Below, piece after piece: positions 27,873 to 37,205 of a stretch of DNA of 64,000 nt. This stretch comes from RGIG5612 sp045616165 (GTDB lineage: Bacteria; Bacillota; Clostridia; Lachnospirales; Lachnospiraceae), in NCBI GenBank assembly GCA_045616165.1, contig JAZLGF010000028.1, forward strand, positions 12,373 to 76,372, in the 5' to 3' direction. The notes beneath the pieces are model-generated. The model ran no database searches. It saw nothing but the letters and a program-made list of their open reading frames with translations, and was not told the DNA's origin. Numbering within the stretch: position 1 is the first letter of the stretch; each line of letters starts with the position of its first letter. The translations under genes were made by a program, and so were the position numbers.

Positions 27873-28094
27873 ATGAAGAGAATACAAAAATTTAAAGAAT
27901 TATGTCCACTGAACAAAACTATAAGAATTATTGTACTATGCGTAACAGGCGCAGTTTTTGTTTTTGGAATCGGATTTTTAATGTATAAGATCTTTTCAAA
28001 GAAAACAGATGATTATGATTTCTATGATGAATTAGACAAATACTATGACGATTCCTTGCAACATGAAAAAATAACAGAAAACGATTTTGAATAA
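27873..28094 (+). CDS. Small single-helix membrane protein, unknown
   Basis: A 73-residue protein with one membrane helix (about residues 22-44) and an acidic Asp/Tyr-rich C-terminal tail. The ATG at 27873 is preferred over the GTG at 27864, which overlaps the GAGGTG ribosome binding site. Its stop codon overlaps the rlmD start by one base (TAATG), so expression of the two is coupled. Family not recognised. Confidence 0.6.
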   Translation: MKRIQKFKELCPLNKTIRIIVLCVTGAVFVFGIGFLMYKIFSKKTDDYDFYDELDKYYDDSLQHEKITENDFE

Positions 28095-29611
28095 TGAGTA
28101 AAAAGAAAAAACAAATTGATTTATCTAATTTTGAGGACAGAGATAAACTCTGTCCTCATTTTGGTATATGTGGAGGCTGCACATACCAAAAAATTTCATA
28201 TAAAAAACAACTTGAAATGAAAGCGAAAGAAGTAAAAGAACTTCTTAGCAATGTTTATGATGACTTCGAATTCGAAGGCATTCTTCCGTCACCAATCGAA
28301 ACAGGATACAGAAATAAAATGGAATTTACTTTTGGTGATGAATTTAAAGATGGTCCATTTGCATTAGGACTTCATCAAAAAGGAAGTTTCATGAATGTTG
28401 TTAATATAACGGACTGCGTTTTAATTCATGATGATTTAAATAAAGTCAGAAATCTTACGAGAGATTTCTTTAATGAATTTTACGAAAAAGGTTTAGTAAC
28501 CTTTAGAAATAATAAAACCCAGGAAGGATGGCTAAGACATCTTTTAGTTAGAAGAGCTTCTAAAACAAAGGAAATTTTAATTGCGCTGGTTGCAACATCG
28601 GCCTTGCCATCAAATCATGAAAAGATTTTAGAAGACTACAAAGAAAAACTTCTTGCACTTGATTTAGAAGGAAGCATTGTAGGAATTTTATATATAACAA
28701 ATGATGCGGTATCGGATGTTGTAAGACCAGATAAAATTAATATTTTATATGGTCAGGATTTTATTAACGAAGAAGTTTTAGGACTAAAATTCAAGATATC
28801 CGCTTTTTCGTTTTTCCAAACTAATACGCTTGGCGCGGAAGTTCTATATTCTAAAACGAGAGAGTATGCGAAAGATTCTTATGGCACATTATTTGACTTA
28901 TATAGTGGTACAGGAACTATCGCCCAGCTTATGGCACCAGCAGTAAAAAATGTTGTTGGAGTTGAAATTATTAATGAGGCAGTAGAAGCGGCAAAAGAAA
29001 ATGCAGGGCTCAATAATATTTCTAATGCTAGCTTTATTGCAGGAGACGTTTTAAAGGTTTTAGGTGATGCTGGGGAACTTGCTGGATGCGTTCCGGATTC
29101 TTTAATTTTAGATCCTCCTCGAGAAGGAATAAATCCAAAAGCTCTTGGAAAAATTCTTGCGTTTGGTGTTGAAAATATTGTTTATGTAAGCTGCAAACCT
29201 ACTTCGCTTGCAAAAGATTTAGAAGCTTTTAAGTTCACAGGATACAAACTAAAAAAAGCTTGCTGCGTAGATATGTTCCCCCAAACTTTACATGTGGAGA
29301 CGTGCGTACTTTTGTCCAAACTTTTTAACAATGAATGTATTGACATAGAATTAGATGAAGAAGAAATAGCAATGGCGCTGAATAATAAATTTGGAGCTAC
29401 ATATAAGCAAATAAAACAATATATTAAAGAAACAACAGGACTTCAAGTTTCAAGTCTAAATATTGCTCAAATAAAGCAAAAGCATAACATCATTGAACGA
29501 GAGAATTATAATTTAGTAAAAAAAGCGGTCAGCCATCAACCAGGCTGTCCGCTTGAAAAGCAAATTGCAATAGAGAATGCATTTAGACATTTTAATATGT
29601 TACCAATTTAG
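28094..29611 (+). CDS. rlmD: 23S rRNA (uracil-5-)-methyltransferase RlmD/RumA family with C-terminal extra domain
   Basis: A 505-residue TrmA/RlmD-type enzyme. An N-terminal [4Fe-4S] motif with CPHFGICGGC, the SAM motif LFDLYSGTGTIAQ, the catalytic loop LDPPREG and the SCKP nucleophile cysteine (YVSCKPTSL) are present, so it should be active. About 90 residues beyond the usual HVETCVLLSK end form an additional domain (EYIKETTG-like, ending IENAFRHFNML) that I know from Lachnospiraceae homologues. The 3' end of this gene is a known insertion hotspot for integrative elements in Firmicutes, and here element-like DNA begins right after it. Confidence 0.9.
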   Translation: MSKKKKQIDLSNFEDRDKLCPHFGICGGCTYQKISYKKQLEMKAKEVKELLSNVYDDFEFEGILPSPIETGYRNKMEFTFGDEFKDGPFALGLHQKGSFMNVVNITDCVLIHDDLNKVRNLTRDFFNEFYEKGLVTFRNNKTQEGWLRHLLVRRASKTKEILIALVATSALPSNHEKILEDYKEKLLALDLEGSIVGILYITNDAVSDVVRPDKINILYGQDFINEEVLGLKFKISAFSFFQTNTLGAEVLYSKTREYAKDSYGTLFDLYSGTGTIAQLMAPAVKNVVGVEIINEAVEAAKENAGLNNISNASFIAGDVLKVLGDAGELAGCVPDSLILDPPREGINPKALGKILAFGVENIVYVSCKPTSLAKDLEAFKFTGYKLKKACCVDMFPQTLHVETCVLLSKLFNNECIDIELDEEEIAMALNNKFGATYKQIKQYIKETTGLQVSSLNIAQIKQKHNIIERENYNLVKKAVSHQPGCPLEKQIAIENAFRHFNMLPI

Positions 29612-29628
29612 TTCTGAAAATCAACGTA

Positions 29629-29886
29629 TTATTGGAAAAGATTGTCTAGGTATTCATCATCATTTTTCGGCATAGCGTCATCTTCGAATTCACCCAGATA
29701 ATTCACATGATGGTATTTTTGTCCATCATATTCATAACCAGTATAATCGTATCCGCGTTGAGTAACTCCTTGGTATGGCTTAAATTGCGCTTCAGCCTCT
29801 TCTTTTGTATAGGTATCTGAGTCAAACCAAACTCCTTCTTCCTCTTCTGCCCAACCAATTTTTTTTGCTTTGAAGACATGTCTCAT
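29629..29886 (-). CDS. Small acidic protein, unknown (element cargo?)
   Basis: An 85-residue acidic, Tyr-rich protein with no recognised domain. It is the last gene of a tight three-gene minus-strand operon (gap of 1 base to the zinc-ribbon gene) that ends 17 bases from the rlmD stop. A good AGGAGGAG site supports it as real. It is probably at the left margin of the mobile element. Confidence 0.55.
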   Translation of the reverse strand: MRHVFKAKKIGWAEEEEGVWFDSDTYTKEEAEAQFKPYQGVTQRGYDYTGYEYDGQKYHHVNYLGEFEDDAMPKNDDEYLDNLFQ

Positions 29887-29887
29887 T

Positions 29888-30076
29888 TTAATACTCCTCC
29901 TCGTGATTTAAGTAATCTTCCTCAGATTCATAAATATTGTCAGAAGAAATACTATTTTTATGCCCACAGTCTGTGCAACGCCAAATATAATGATGGTCAT
30001 CAAAATCATCCTGGATATTTAGGTATGCGCCACAACGATCACAAAACCAGTCAATTTCAGGAAATCTGTCATTCAT
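29888..30076 (-). CDS. Small zinc-ribbon protein, unknown
   Basis: A 62-residue protein with paired CxxC motifs (CDRCG and CTDCG, about 20 residues apart), a zinc ribbon, between acidic ends. The ATG at 30076 is selected because AAGGAGAA precedes it; the longer frame would begin with TTG inside that site. Middle gene of the minus-strand trio. It might bind nucleic acid or serve as an adaptor; no function is evident. Confidence 0.55.
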   Translation of the reverse strand: MNDRFPEIDWFCDRCGAYLNIQDDFDDHHYIWRCTDCGHKNSISSDNIYESEEDYLNHEEEY

Positions 30077-30090
30077 AATAAATTCTCCTT

Positions 30091-30456
30091 TCAAGTTTTT
30101 GTAATAAAATCAAAAAAGTTTTTTGAAATGTAGTATGGTGAATTAGAATCTCCTATTTTATCAATTAGAATTGCATCATTGTCGTTGCCTAAAATATAAA
30201 ATTCATCACCAATATTGAAGTGAATACCTTCATTGCTAGTTCCCTCAACTTTAACAATCCATTTAGAAGCGTTTAATATTTCCCCGTCAGAAAGGTCTTT
30301 ATTTTTTTTAACAAGTTTATAAACATATTTTCCACCGGCTTCAATTCCTCGGAATAAAATATATCCACCTAAAGCAGCTAATAAAACAAACTGTATTGGG
30401 CCACCAAGCTTTTTGGAAGCTGTTGTAAACCACTGATATGGACCAAGATTGCTCAT
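30091..30456 (-). CDS. Membrane-anchored small protein, unknown
   Basis: A 121-residue protein with a membrane helix (about 20-40) and a C-terminal soluble beta-rich domain of about 65 residues. It is the first gene of the three-gene minus-strand operon, with promoter-like TTGATA-16-TATAAT upstream (30496-30523 on the minus strand). Family not recognised. Confidence 0.55.
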   Translation of the reverse strand: MSNLGPYQWFTTASKKLGGPIQFVLLAALGGYILFRGIEAGGKYVYKLVKKNKDLSDGEILNASKWIVKVEGTSNEGIHFNIGDEFYILGNDNDAILIDKIGDSNSPYYISKNFFDFITKT

Positions 30457-30495
30457 TGATTATTACCTCGATTCTCCTTAAATCTAGATACTAAT

Positions 30496-30523
30496 ATTAT
30501 ACGTAGAATAGTATTAATATCAA
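30496..30523 (-). promoter_or_regulatory. Predicted minus-strand promoter of the three-gene operon
   Basis: On the minus strand TTGATA (30523-30518), 16-base spacer and TATAAT (30501-30496), close to consensus. Confidence 0.6.
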
Positions 30524-30596
30524 GATTAACGTAAAGGTCTTACAATACAAAAACGCAACAAGATACCACAATTATAACTAATATATGTATAAAATA

Positions 30597-30626
30597 TTGA
30601 CAATATATCACATATATTGTTAAAAT
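30597..30626 (+). promoter_or_regulatory. Promoter with embedded perfect operator for the defence-like operon
   Basis: Consensus TTGACA (30597-30602) and TAAAAT (30621-30626) are 18 bases apart. The spacer is almost entirely filled by a perfect inverted repeat: ACAATATAT (30600-30608) and ATATATTGT (30612-30620) around CAC. A dimeric repressor bound there would block polymerase, so the operon is probably tightly regulated. Confidence 0.7.
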
Positions 30627-30667
30627 AGAGCGGAAATAATAAATATAAATGAAAGCGGGTGATTATT

Positions 30668-30892
30668 TTGGCAACTGAGGTTGAAAAAATAGAACGATTT
30701 AAAAGAGTTGCGGAAGGTAGAACAAACAGAATTATTGACCAGATTAGGTTATTAGGGAATTGTGCAAATCGTTCTAATTATGAATATAGCGAAGAAGATA
30801 TAAAAAAAATATTTTCTGCGATAGAATCAGAATTAAGAGAAACGAAACAAAAATATCAAACAAAAACAAACTCAAAAAAGTTTGAATTATAA
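30668..30892 (+). CDS. Small protein at the head of the defence-like operon
   Basis: A 74-residue helical protein. The start is probably TTG at 30668, a few bases after GCGGGTG; GTG at 30659 would overlap that site. Its sequence (FKRVAEGRTNRIIDQIRLLGNCANRSNYEYSEEDIKKIF) resembles small proteins I have seen at the front of restriction and other defence loci, without assigned function. It has no helix-turn-helix, so it is not obviously a restriction controller. The GHKL ATPase gene follows after 10 bases with AAAGGAG. Confidence 0.6.
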   Translation: MATEVEKIERFKRVAEGRTNRIIDQIRLLGNCANRSNYEYSEEDIKKIFSAIESELRETKQKYQTKTNSKKFEL

Positions 30893-30902
30893 AGGAGACA
30901 AA

Positions 30903-32777
30903 ATGATTCAGTGGAGATTCCCATCAAATGACCATGGAGAAAATAAGGGCATTAATGATTCAGGCGTAGCAACTTTTAGAGGGACACCGTTAAAATCTCT
31001 TGCTCGCGAAATTTGTCAAAATTCTCTTGATGCAGCTAGAAAACAAACAGTTGTGATAGAGTTTAATTTGTTTTCTGTGCCAACAGATTCATTGCCTGGG
31101 GCATCTGTTCTTAAAGATACTTTCCATAGATGCTATAATTTTTGGAGTATACAAAAAGGTAGTGCAACAAAAGATTTTTTTAAAAAAGCTTTAAAGAAAA
31201 TAGAGATGGATAAGACCTATATACTTCGTATTAGTGATTTTAATACGACAGGATTACTAGGTTCAAAAGAAGAAATTAACACTGACTGGACGAATTTAAC
31301 AAAATCTTCGGGAGCTTCAGATAAGAAAGGAACCGCTGGTGGCTCTTATGGTATCGGAAAATATGCACCTTTTGCTTGTTCTGATTTTGCGACAGTGTTT
31401 TATAGTACATACGATGAAGAAGAGGAAGTTGCATATCAGGGGGTTTCTCGACTTGTAACATTTAAAAGAGCTGACGATGATGAAACAACGCAAGGAATTG
31501 GATATTTCGGAGAAGAATATAATAAACCAGTTTATGAACAATTAAGACTAGATTCTTCATTTGAAAGAAAAGCTGGTGAATTTGGAACAGATATATTTAT
31601 TTGTGGATATAAATTTGCAGAAGAAGATTGGAAAAAAGGAATAATAATATCTGTATTGGATGGCTTTTTAGGAGCACTTTGGAAAGAAAAACTTGTAATA
31701 AATGTCGGGGATATAGTTATTTCTAAGAAAACAATAGGAACTTTGATTGAAGAATATAGTGAGGAACTTACTGGTAATACTCAAAAATATTATGAACTAT
31801 TATGTTCTGAAGAAACTGTATGGATAGAAGAAGATTTTCTTGGGCTTGGAACATTTTCATTAGGATTGTTAATGGGGATAGCAGATGCGCCAAGAAAGGT
31901 AGCGATGATTCGTCAGACAGGCATGAAGATTTTAGAAAAAGACAGACTTCAAACGCATGTTCCGTTTACTGGAATAATGTTTATTGAAGGTGACAAATTG
32001 AATGAACGATTAAGATCAATTGAAAATCCCGAACATACAGAATGGCAACCTGAACGTTCTCCAAATCCTTTTAAGGAAAGGGAACTATTGAAAGCATTAT
32101 ATGCAAGAATAAGAGAAGAAATTGAAAAATTAGTAATGCATAGTTCAAATGATGAAATTGATGCTATAGGAGTAGGAAACTTTTTGCCGGATGAAAAAAC
32201 AGATGATGATAACAAATCACATGAAGAAATAGTAAGCAACGAAATAATAGAAATTGAAAAAAAAGTAAAAAAGAAAAAGAGTATAAATGGACAAAAACCG
32301 GGAAAAGATGAGATTGAAAATTATGAAGAAGAGAAAGGATTTCACAAAGAATTAGAAGGGGAAGAAGAGGAATGGTTTCATTCAAATGGAAAGACGGATG
32401 AACATTCTAATAAAGATAGTCAAGAGGCACATAGTGAGAATGTTGGAAATGATAAAAAACCACAAAAAGAAGAAGTTACTTTGAAAAAATTTGTTCCAGT
32501 GTGTGTTGATAAAGAGAATGGTATGTATGTGTTTTTGATTATTCCAACGGTCAGTAGTGATGAAGGAGCCATTCAAGTTTTTATGTCAGCAGAGACTCAA
32601 AAATATGAAGCACCTATTATAAGTGCTTCAGTCGTTGGTGGAGCAGAAACAATAATAGAGGGAGGAATGATTGAAGGTTTGAAATTTATCAAAGACCAAC
32701 CTTTAAGAATTAAGACTCAATTAAACTTTCATGATTATTGTTCGTTGGAGGTAAAAATTTATGCAACTAAGAAGTAA
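30903..32777 (+). CDS. GHKL-type ATPase of a defence-like system
   Basis: A 624-residue protein. The N-terminal half has the GHKL (MutL/Hsp90/histidine kinase) ATP-binding motifs: N box REICQNSLDAA (about 36-46), a DxxxxGL G1-like segment (SDFNTTGLLG) and a glycine-rich lid GGSYGIGKYAPF. After a transducer-like region comes a highly charged Lys/Glu stretch (about 430-530) and a C-terminal beta domain of about 100 residues. Such MutL/MORC-like ATPases occur in bacterial defence loci, for example those with Z1-family proteins, probably acting as DNA-clamping or remodelling engines. No Z1 gene is present here. It overlaps the next gene by 17 bases. Confidence 0.8.
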   Translation: MIQWRFPSNDHGENKGINDSGVATFRGTPLKSLAREICQNSLDAARKQTVVIEFNLFSVPTDSLPGASVLKDTFHRCYNFWSIQKGSATKDFFKKALKKIEMDKTYILRISDFNTTGLLGSKEEINTDWTNLTKSSGASDKKGTAGGSYGIGKYAPFACSDFATVFYSTYDEEEEVAYQGVSRLVTFKRADDDETTQGIGYFGEEYNKPVYEQLRLDSSFERKAGEFGTDIFICGYKFAEEDWKKGIIISVLDGFLGALWKEKLVINVGDIVISKKTIGTLIEEYSEELTGNTQKYYELLCSEETVWIEEDFLGLGTFSLGLLMGIADAPRKVAMIRQTGMKILEKDRLQTHVPFTGIMFIEGDKLNERLRSIENPEHTEWQPERSPNPFKERELLKALYARIREEIEKLVMHSSNDEIDAIGVGNFLPDEKTDDDNKSHEEIVSNEIIEIEKKVKKKKSINGQKPGKDEIENYEEEKGFHKELEGEEEEWFHSNGKTDEHSNKDSQEAHSENVGNDKKPQKEEVTLKKFVPVCVDKENGMYVFLIIPTVSSDEGAIQVFMSAETQKYEAPIISASVVGGAETIIEGGMIEGLKFIKDQPLRIKTQLNFHDYCSLEVKIYATKK

Positions 32778-33630
32778 ATATTATACTTATCCAGTAATAA
32801 TTGAAGATGGAGATTTTTATTTAAATAGTACGTTTGAAACAGATGCAGAAAAAGAAATGGTTGGATATGACATTAAATTTGTTTTAACTGCTAATTTACA
32901 TAATCCGCAGCTAGAAGAAATGCTCAAAAATAATAAAGTATCCATAATTCATCATATAGAATGCCCTCAAACATGTTTTAGAACTATTGTTAAAACAAAT
33001 GAGGCAAAAATTGAAAAAATAATTTCTGATGCGGATGTAAATGGTATTGTCCAAATTTGTTCTTTTCTTGTTGCAAATGAAGATTTGCCAAAGTACTCAA
33101 ATGAATCTTTTTCACCAGATTATAAAGGGTTTAAGTTTGATATTGAAGAAGGTTGTGTTTTGGCAATAGGGAATCAAATTGATTTTAGAATTAATAAGAT
33201 TAGAGATGACCTAGCTAATACAGATTCAATTTTTTCTATTATGCCTAATTTGGATGAAAGTGTTTTATATATGCAAGTAGATTTAGCTGGAGAAAAAATT
33301 GCTATACGACTTCCAGAAGTTGCATTTGGTTTGTATAAAAATATGAGTTCATTAATTGATATGCAACAGACAATGCATCAAATGATTATTATTCCAGCAC
33401 TTATGTATACTTTTTTTGAGCTCAAGGCAGCTAAAGACCAATTGTACATATATGAAGACCAAAGATGGTTTAGAAATTTGGCCAAAGCTTGTGAAAAAAT
33501 AGGATATCCAATAAATGAAGAAAGCTTAGATAATTTGGATATTGTGATGCTTTCACAATTAATTATTGGAAACCCACTTATAGGTGGTTTGAAATCTTTT
33601 GCAGGAACGGAGGAATTTTATGAAGATTAA
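32761..33630 (+). CDS. Unknown protein of the defence-like operon (289 residues)
   Basis: A 289-residue soluble, mixed alpha/beta protein with no motif I recognise. It begins with a beta-rich half (RSKYYTYPVIIEDGDFYLNS...) and ends in a helical part. It starts within the end of the GHKL gene after GGAGGT and its end overlaps the DUF6339 gene by 11 bases, so the three are co-translated and probably form one functional unit. Confidence 0.6.
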   Translation: MQLRSKYYTYPVIIEDGDFYLNSTFETDAEKEMVGYDIKFVLTANLHNPQLEEMLKNNKVSIIHHIECPQTCFRTIVKTNEAKIEKIISDADVNGIVQICSFLVANEDLPKYSNESFSPDYKGFKFDIEEGCVLAIGNQIDFRINKIRDDLANTDSIFSIMPNLDESVLYMQVDLAGEKIAIRLPEVAFGLYKNMSSLIDMQQTMHQMIIIPALMYTFFELKAAKDQLYIYEDQRWFRNLAKACEKIGYPINEESLDNLDIVMLSQLIIGNPLIGGLKSFAGTEEFYED

Positions 33631-34348
33631 GTATGTTACGGAAGATGGTTTATTAATGCTTAAAAATAATAAAAACTCTGTTTTTAAAGAAATTATTTGT
33701 GAAGGGAAACCATTGATAGATTATTTTGGAAACAGTGAATTTTTAAAAGAAACCGCATTAGAAATTGAAGAAATATGTTTAGATGTTAACCAACCCACAG
33801 GAAAAGAAGCTCTCACTGATGCTGAAAACGTTCAGCGTGTTTTTAATCACATGAAAGGTTTATCCGCTTCGCAAGCCTCAGATGAAAGAATATGGGTTGC
33901 TTATACACTCGGCGAACAAATAGAATATATGAGATATCGCTGGAAATGCGAGAACGCAAAAGACATGTTAAATAGATATTTTTTCAATTATTCAAACCAA
34001 AGGTCACTTTTTAGAAACGGTTTTTCTCGTTTGTGGTGGATAGGAAAAGTTACTTTCGATGAAAAGAGAGAAGACCCTTATGAATTAACAAAATATATTT
34101 GCAAAGACCAGGATTTTATTGAAACAATTTGTGGTAGGAATATTTTCAACAATTTTGAAGTATTGAAAGCAACTATAGAGGCTTTGTTTGATGCTGATAA
34201 CGAGGAAAAACATATTTCGAGAGAGTTGATTAGGGCAGTAGGAAAATATGTAAATCTTCTTGCAGGGACTTATATAATTGATTTGGTAAATTATGAAATT
34301 ATATATGAAAAGATCAGAAAATTTATCTGCGCTTTTAATGAGGAATAA
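33620..34348 (+). CDS. DUF6339 family protein
   Basis: A 242-residue helical protein resembling the DUF6339 family, known from defence-type gene neighbourhoods and of unknown function. Diagnostic are DERIWVAYTLGEQIEYMRYRW (residues about 86-106, quoted in part) and SLFRNGFSRLWWIGKVTFDE. Start at 33620 follows CGGAGGAA. It overlaps the preceding gene and ends 1 base before the large sigma-like gene. Confidence 0.7.
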   Translation: MKIKYVTEDGLLMLKNNKNSVFKEIICEGKPLIDYFGNSEFLKETALEIEEICLDVNQPTGKEALTDAENVQRVFNHMKGLSASQASDERIWVAYTLGEQIEYMRYRWKCENAKDMLNRYFFNYSNQRSLFRNGFSRLWWIGKVTFDEKREDPYELTKYICKDQDFIETICGRNIFNNFEVLKATIEALFDADNEEKHISRELIRAVGKYVNLLAGTYIIDLVNYEIIYEKIRKFICAFNEE

Positions 34349-34349
34349 T

Positions 34350-37193
34350 ATGATTTGTAAAGTATGTAATAGTGAGTTCAGTCAAGAAAATTTTGAAATA
34401 TGTCCTTTTTGTTTAGCTCCTATTAAAACACTAACAGATAATGAGAAAGAAAATGATGAAAAAACTCATTTGGAGGAAAATCAATTATTAATAAAAGTTG
34501 AAAGCAATGATGGGTTTATTTCAGCTACGAATGAAAGTTCTAAAGTTCAAGTATATGAAAGGATTCCGGAAGAACAAATATCAGAAAGCCAGGATAATAG
34601 TAAATTTGATGAAATAGGTTGCATTGTTATAAATAGTATTAACGGGTTAAGTACAAGAACAATAAATGTTTTAGGAAGAAATGAAATAAAAAATGTTAAA
34701 GAACTGCTAGCTTTTTTAGAAGGGCATAAAGTGTCAGAATTAAAAGGCGCTGGTAAATGTATAGAAGAAGAAGTAGCAGATATTATAAGTAAAATCATAT
34801 GTGGAGATTTCACAAAAAATAATGATAAGGTTTATTTGAATAGCAATCAAACTAAGACACTTGAAGAGAGAGTTGTTGATGCTATTTCTTGTGGGGAACA
34901 ACAAAATATTAATATTGATGTTATATTTGATTTAAGTAATAGAACATATAATGTATTAAAAAGAAACGAAATAGACGATGTATTGACAAGCGCAGAATTT
35001 TTATCAGAAAACGGATATAAAAATATTAGAGGAGCAGGGGTTTCATTCAAACAAGAAATGACAACATTGTTTGAAAAATTTTTAGAAGGAAATTATTCAA
35101 ATGTAGTATCAGAAACACTTGATAGTTCTATAAAAGATAATTTGACTTTATTATTTGAAGAAAGATTAATAGATGAGGTAGGTTCTAGAGAATATGAAAT
35201 CTTTTTGCGAAGAGCTCGAGGAGAAACATTACAAGAAATAGCAGATAATCCTCAAAATCCTAGTTCTGTTAGGGTTACACGAGAAAGAGTTAGACAAATA
35301 GAAGGAAAACTTTTTAGAAAATATAAAAAGTTGTTAATAGGTGTTGTTCATGAAGTATGGGGTAATAAAAAATATATTCCTGCATTTGAAGTGCGCGATT
35401 TATATAAGAATGACGAATTGGGTATAGTGATTTTTGCTATGCTAAAAAAAACTGGGCTATATGAGTATTTGGATTTTGCAGATTGTTTTGTTAATAATTT
35501 GAAATATCCTTTTGATAACGTAGAGAAAGAGATAGTATCCATAGTTACCGATTTTGTTGGTAAAGGAATTAATCTTTATGATTACATAGAAGAAATGGAT
35601 GAATTGTTTTTATCAAAGGGAATTGATTTTATGGATTTAGGAGCCCTATTAAATTTCTTTGATAAATATGGATTTAAAATGTATGGAGATTATGTTACAC
35701 AAGGCAAAGCATCTTATGCAGCACTTTGTAAAAATATTATTATAGAAAATTTCCCAAATGGAATAAAGTTAAGTCAAGATAATGATAATTCATGCGAGGA
35801 TTTAAAATTATTAAGAGAATTGGCAAAGCAAAAATATGGAGATATAAGTATTCCTGAAAGTGATAGGGCACTTTCAGCAAGGCTTAGCGATTATCTTGTT
35901 CTTTGTGATAGAGGGAGAGCTATACCAGAGGAAAAAATACAAATAGATTTTTCAACTTTAAATAGGATAAAAGAATATATTGATAAATATGAAGTAGAAA
36001 AAATATATTATTCAGAATTATATGCTAATTTTGAAGGATTATTAAGAATGACTAGCAACGTGGATAATTACTATTTTTTACATGGGATTTTAGTGTTGTT
36101 TTTTCCAAATGATTATGAATATCGTAAGGATTACCTTATTAGAAAAAACTCAAATGGTCCTGTTGAAAACATTTCAGAAAGAATACGAAAGTATATACAT
36201 GAAATGAATCGTCCGATAAGCAAAAGTGAATTAACAAATAGATTTCCAGGTTTCACAAAGCATACGTTTGATTTTCAAATTGACGAAGACCCAGTTTTAA
36301 TGCATTGGGGTTATAATCTGTATTATAGTGTGGACTTATTTTCGTATAGCGAATATGAAAAAGATATGTTAACGAAAATTATAAATAATTTGCTTAATCA
36401 GAATCAGGGTTTTACAACTGAAAATTTGTTATTTGATATTGTCGAAAAAGAACTGAAAGATTTTTTGAAAAAAAATAATATTAAAACACCAATGCAATTG
36501 TTTTGCTTTTGCTCAAAAATATTAAAAAATCAATATGCTTTCAAGCATCCAAATATAGGACGAATTGGGTTGATTGAATATCCATCCATAAAAGAAGTTG
36601 CTCTTTATTTGATGGGATATCCTACAAAATTTTCATATACAAAGTATTTAGAGATTGCTTCAAATATGAATTGGACACCGGTATCTGTTTCAAATGCTTT
36701 TAGTAAAGTTGAGGAAGGATTTTGTAGAATATCAGAAGATGAATATATATCTAAAGAAATGTTTGCTTTTAGTGATGAAATTATCAAAAAAATCAAATTG
36801 ATTTTATTACAACATATTGAACAGGAAAATTATATATCATTAATTAACTTTTTCGATTTTTCAGATTTTCCAGAAGTAGAATATGAATGGAATACCTTTT
36901 TACTTGAAAAAATTGTTACATACTTTATTCCAGAGTTAATAATTATTAATCCTGTTAATAAAGATAGACGATTTCAAAGAGCTATAATAATAAAGCGCGA
37001 ATTAGGAATCAATTCTTATTCTGAATTAGTAGCATATATTTTTAAAAATAAAAATTACACATCATTAAGTGAAGGGAAGTTTCTTTCATTTTTGGTAGTT
37101 AATGGGTTGGCATATAAAATTATTCCTAAAGAAATTGGTAATTCAGATTATTTTAAAATTGAGAAAGATTATTACATATTAAATAATGATTAG
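34350..37193 (+). CDS. Large protein with zinc ribbon, two alpha-CTD-like HhH modules and sigma-region-4-like HTH
   Basis: A 947-residue protein. Residues 3-21 are a zinc ribbon (CKVC and CPFC). About residues 94-140 and 195-240 each resemble the helix-hairpin-helix C-terminal domain of RNA polymerase alpha (INGLSTRTINVLGRNEI, then SELKGAGKCIEEEV; second copy LSNRTYNVLKRNEI, then NIRGAGVSFKQEM). About residues 280-330 carry a sigma-70 region 4-like HTH with the typical VTRERVRQIEGKL motif. The remaining 600 residues are helical and unrecognised. It may bind promoter-like or upstream-element DNA, or recruit or mimic RNA polymerase. Start at 34350 is set by GAGGAAT; it follows the DUF6339 stop by 1 base. 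Confidence 0.75.
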   Translation: MICKVCNSEFSQENFEICPFCLAPIKTLTDNEKENDEKTHLEENQLLIKVESNDGFISATNESSKVQVYERIPEEQISESQDNSKFDEIGCIVINSINGLSTRTINVLGRNEIKNVKELLAFLEGHKVSELKGAGKCIEEEVADIISKIICGDFTKNNDKVYLNSNQTKTLEERVVDAISCGEQQNINIDVIFDLSNRTYNVLKRNEIDDVLTSAEFLSENGYKNIRGAGVSFKQEMTTLFEKFLEGNYSNVVSETLDSSIKDNLTLLFEERLIDEVGSREYEIFLRRARGETLQEIADNPQNPSSVRVTRERVRQIEGKLFRKYKKLLIGVVHEVWGNKKYIPAFEVRDLYKNDELGIVIFAMLKKTGLYEYLDFADCFVNNLKYPFDNVEKEIVSIVTDFVGKGINLYDYIEEMDELFLSKGIDFMDLGALLNFFDKYGFKMYGDYVTQGKASYAALCKNIIIENFPNGIKLSQDNDNSCEDLKLLRELAKQKYGDISIPESDRALSARLSDYLVLCDRGRAIPEEKIQIDFSTLNRIKEYIDKYEVEKIYYSELYANFEGLLRMTSNVDNYYFLHGILVLFFPNDYEYRKDYLIRKNSNGPVENISERIRKYIHEMNRPISKSELTNRFPGFTKHTFDFQIDEDPVLMHWGYNLYYSVDLFSYSEYEKDMLTKIINNLLNQNQGFTTENLLFDIVEKELKDFLKKNNIKTPMQLFCFCSKILKNQYAFKHPNIGRIGLIEYPSIKEVALYLMGYPTKFSYTKYLEIASNMNWTPVSVSNAFSKVEEGFCRISEDEYISKEMFAFSDEIIKKIKLILLQHIEQENYISLINFFDFSDFPEVEYEWNTFLLEKIVTYFIPELIIINPVNKDRRFQRAIIIKRELGINSYSELVAYIFKNKNYTSLSEGKFLSFLVVNGLAYKIIPKEIGNSDYFKIEKDYYILNND

Positions 37194-37205
37194 GTGGGTC
37201 GTTTT

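Noticed and set aside
30668..30892. Restriction controller (C) protein
   Set aside because: No helix-turn-helix pattern is present in this 74-residue protein.
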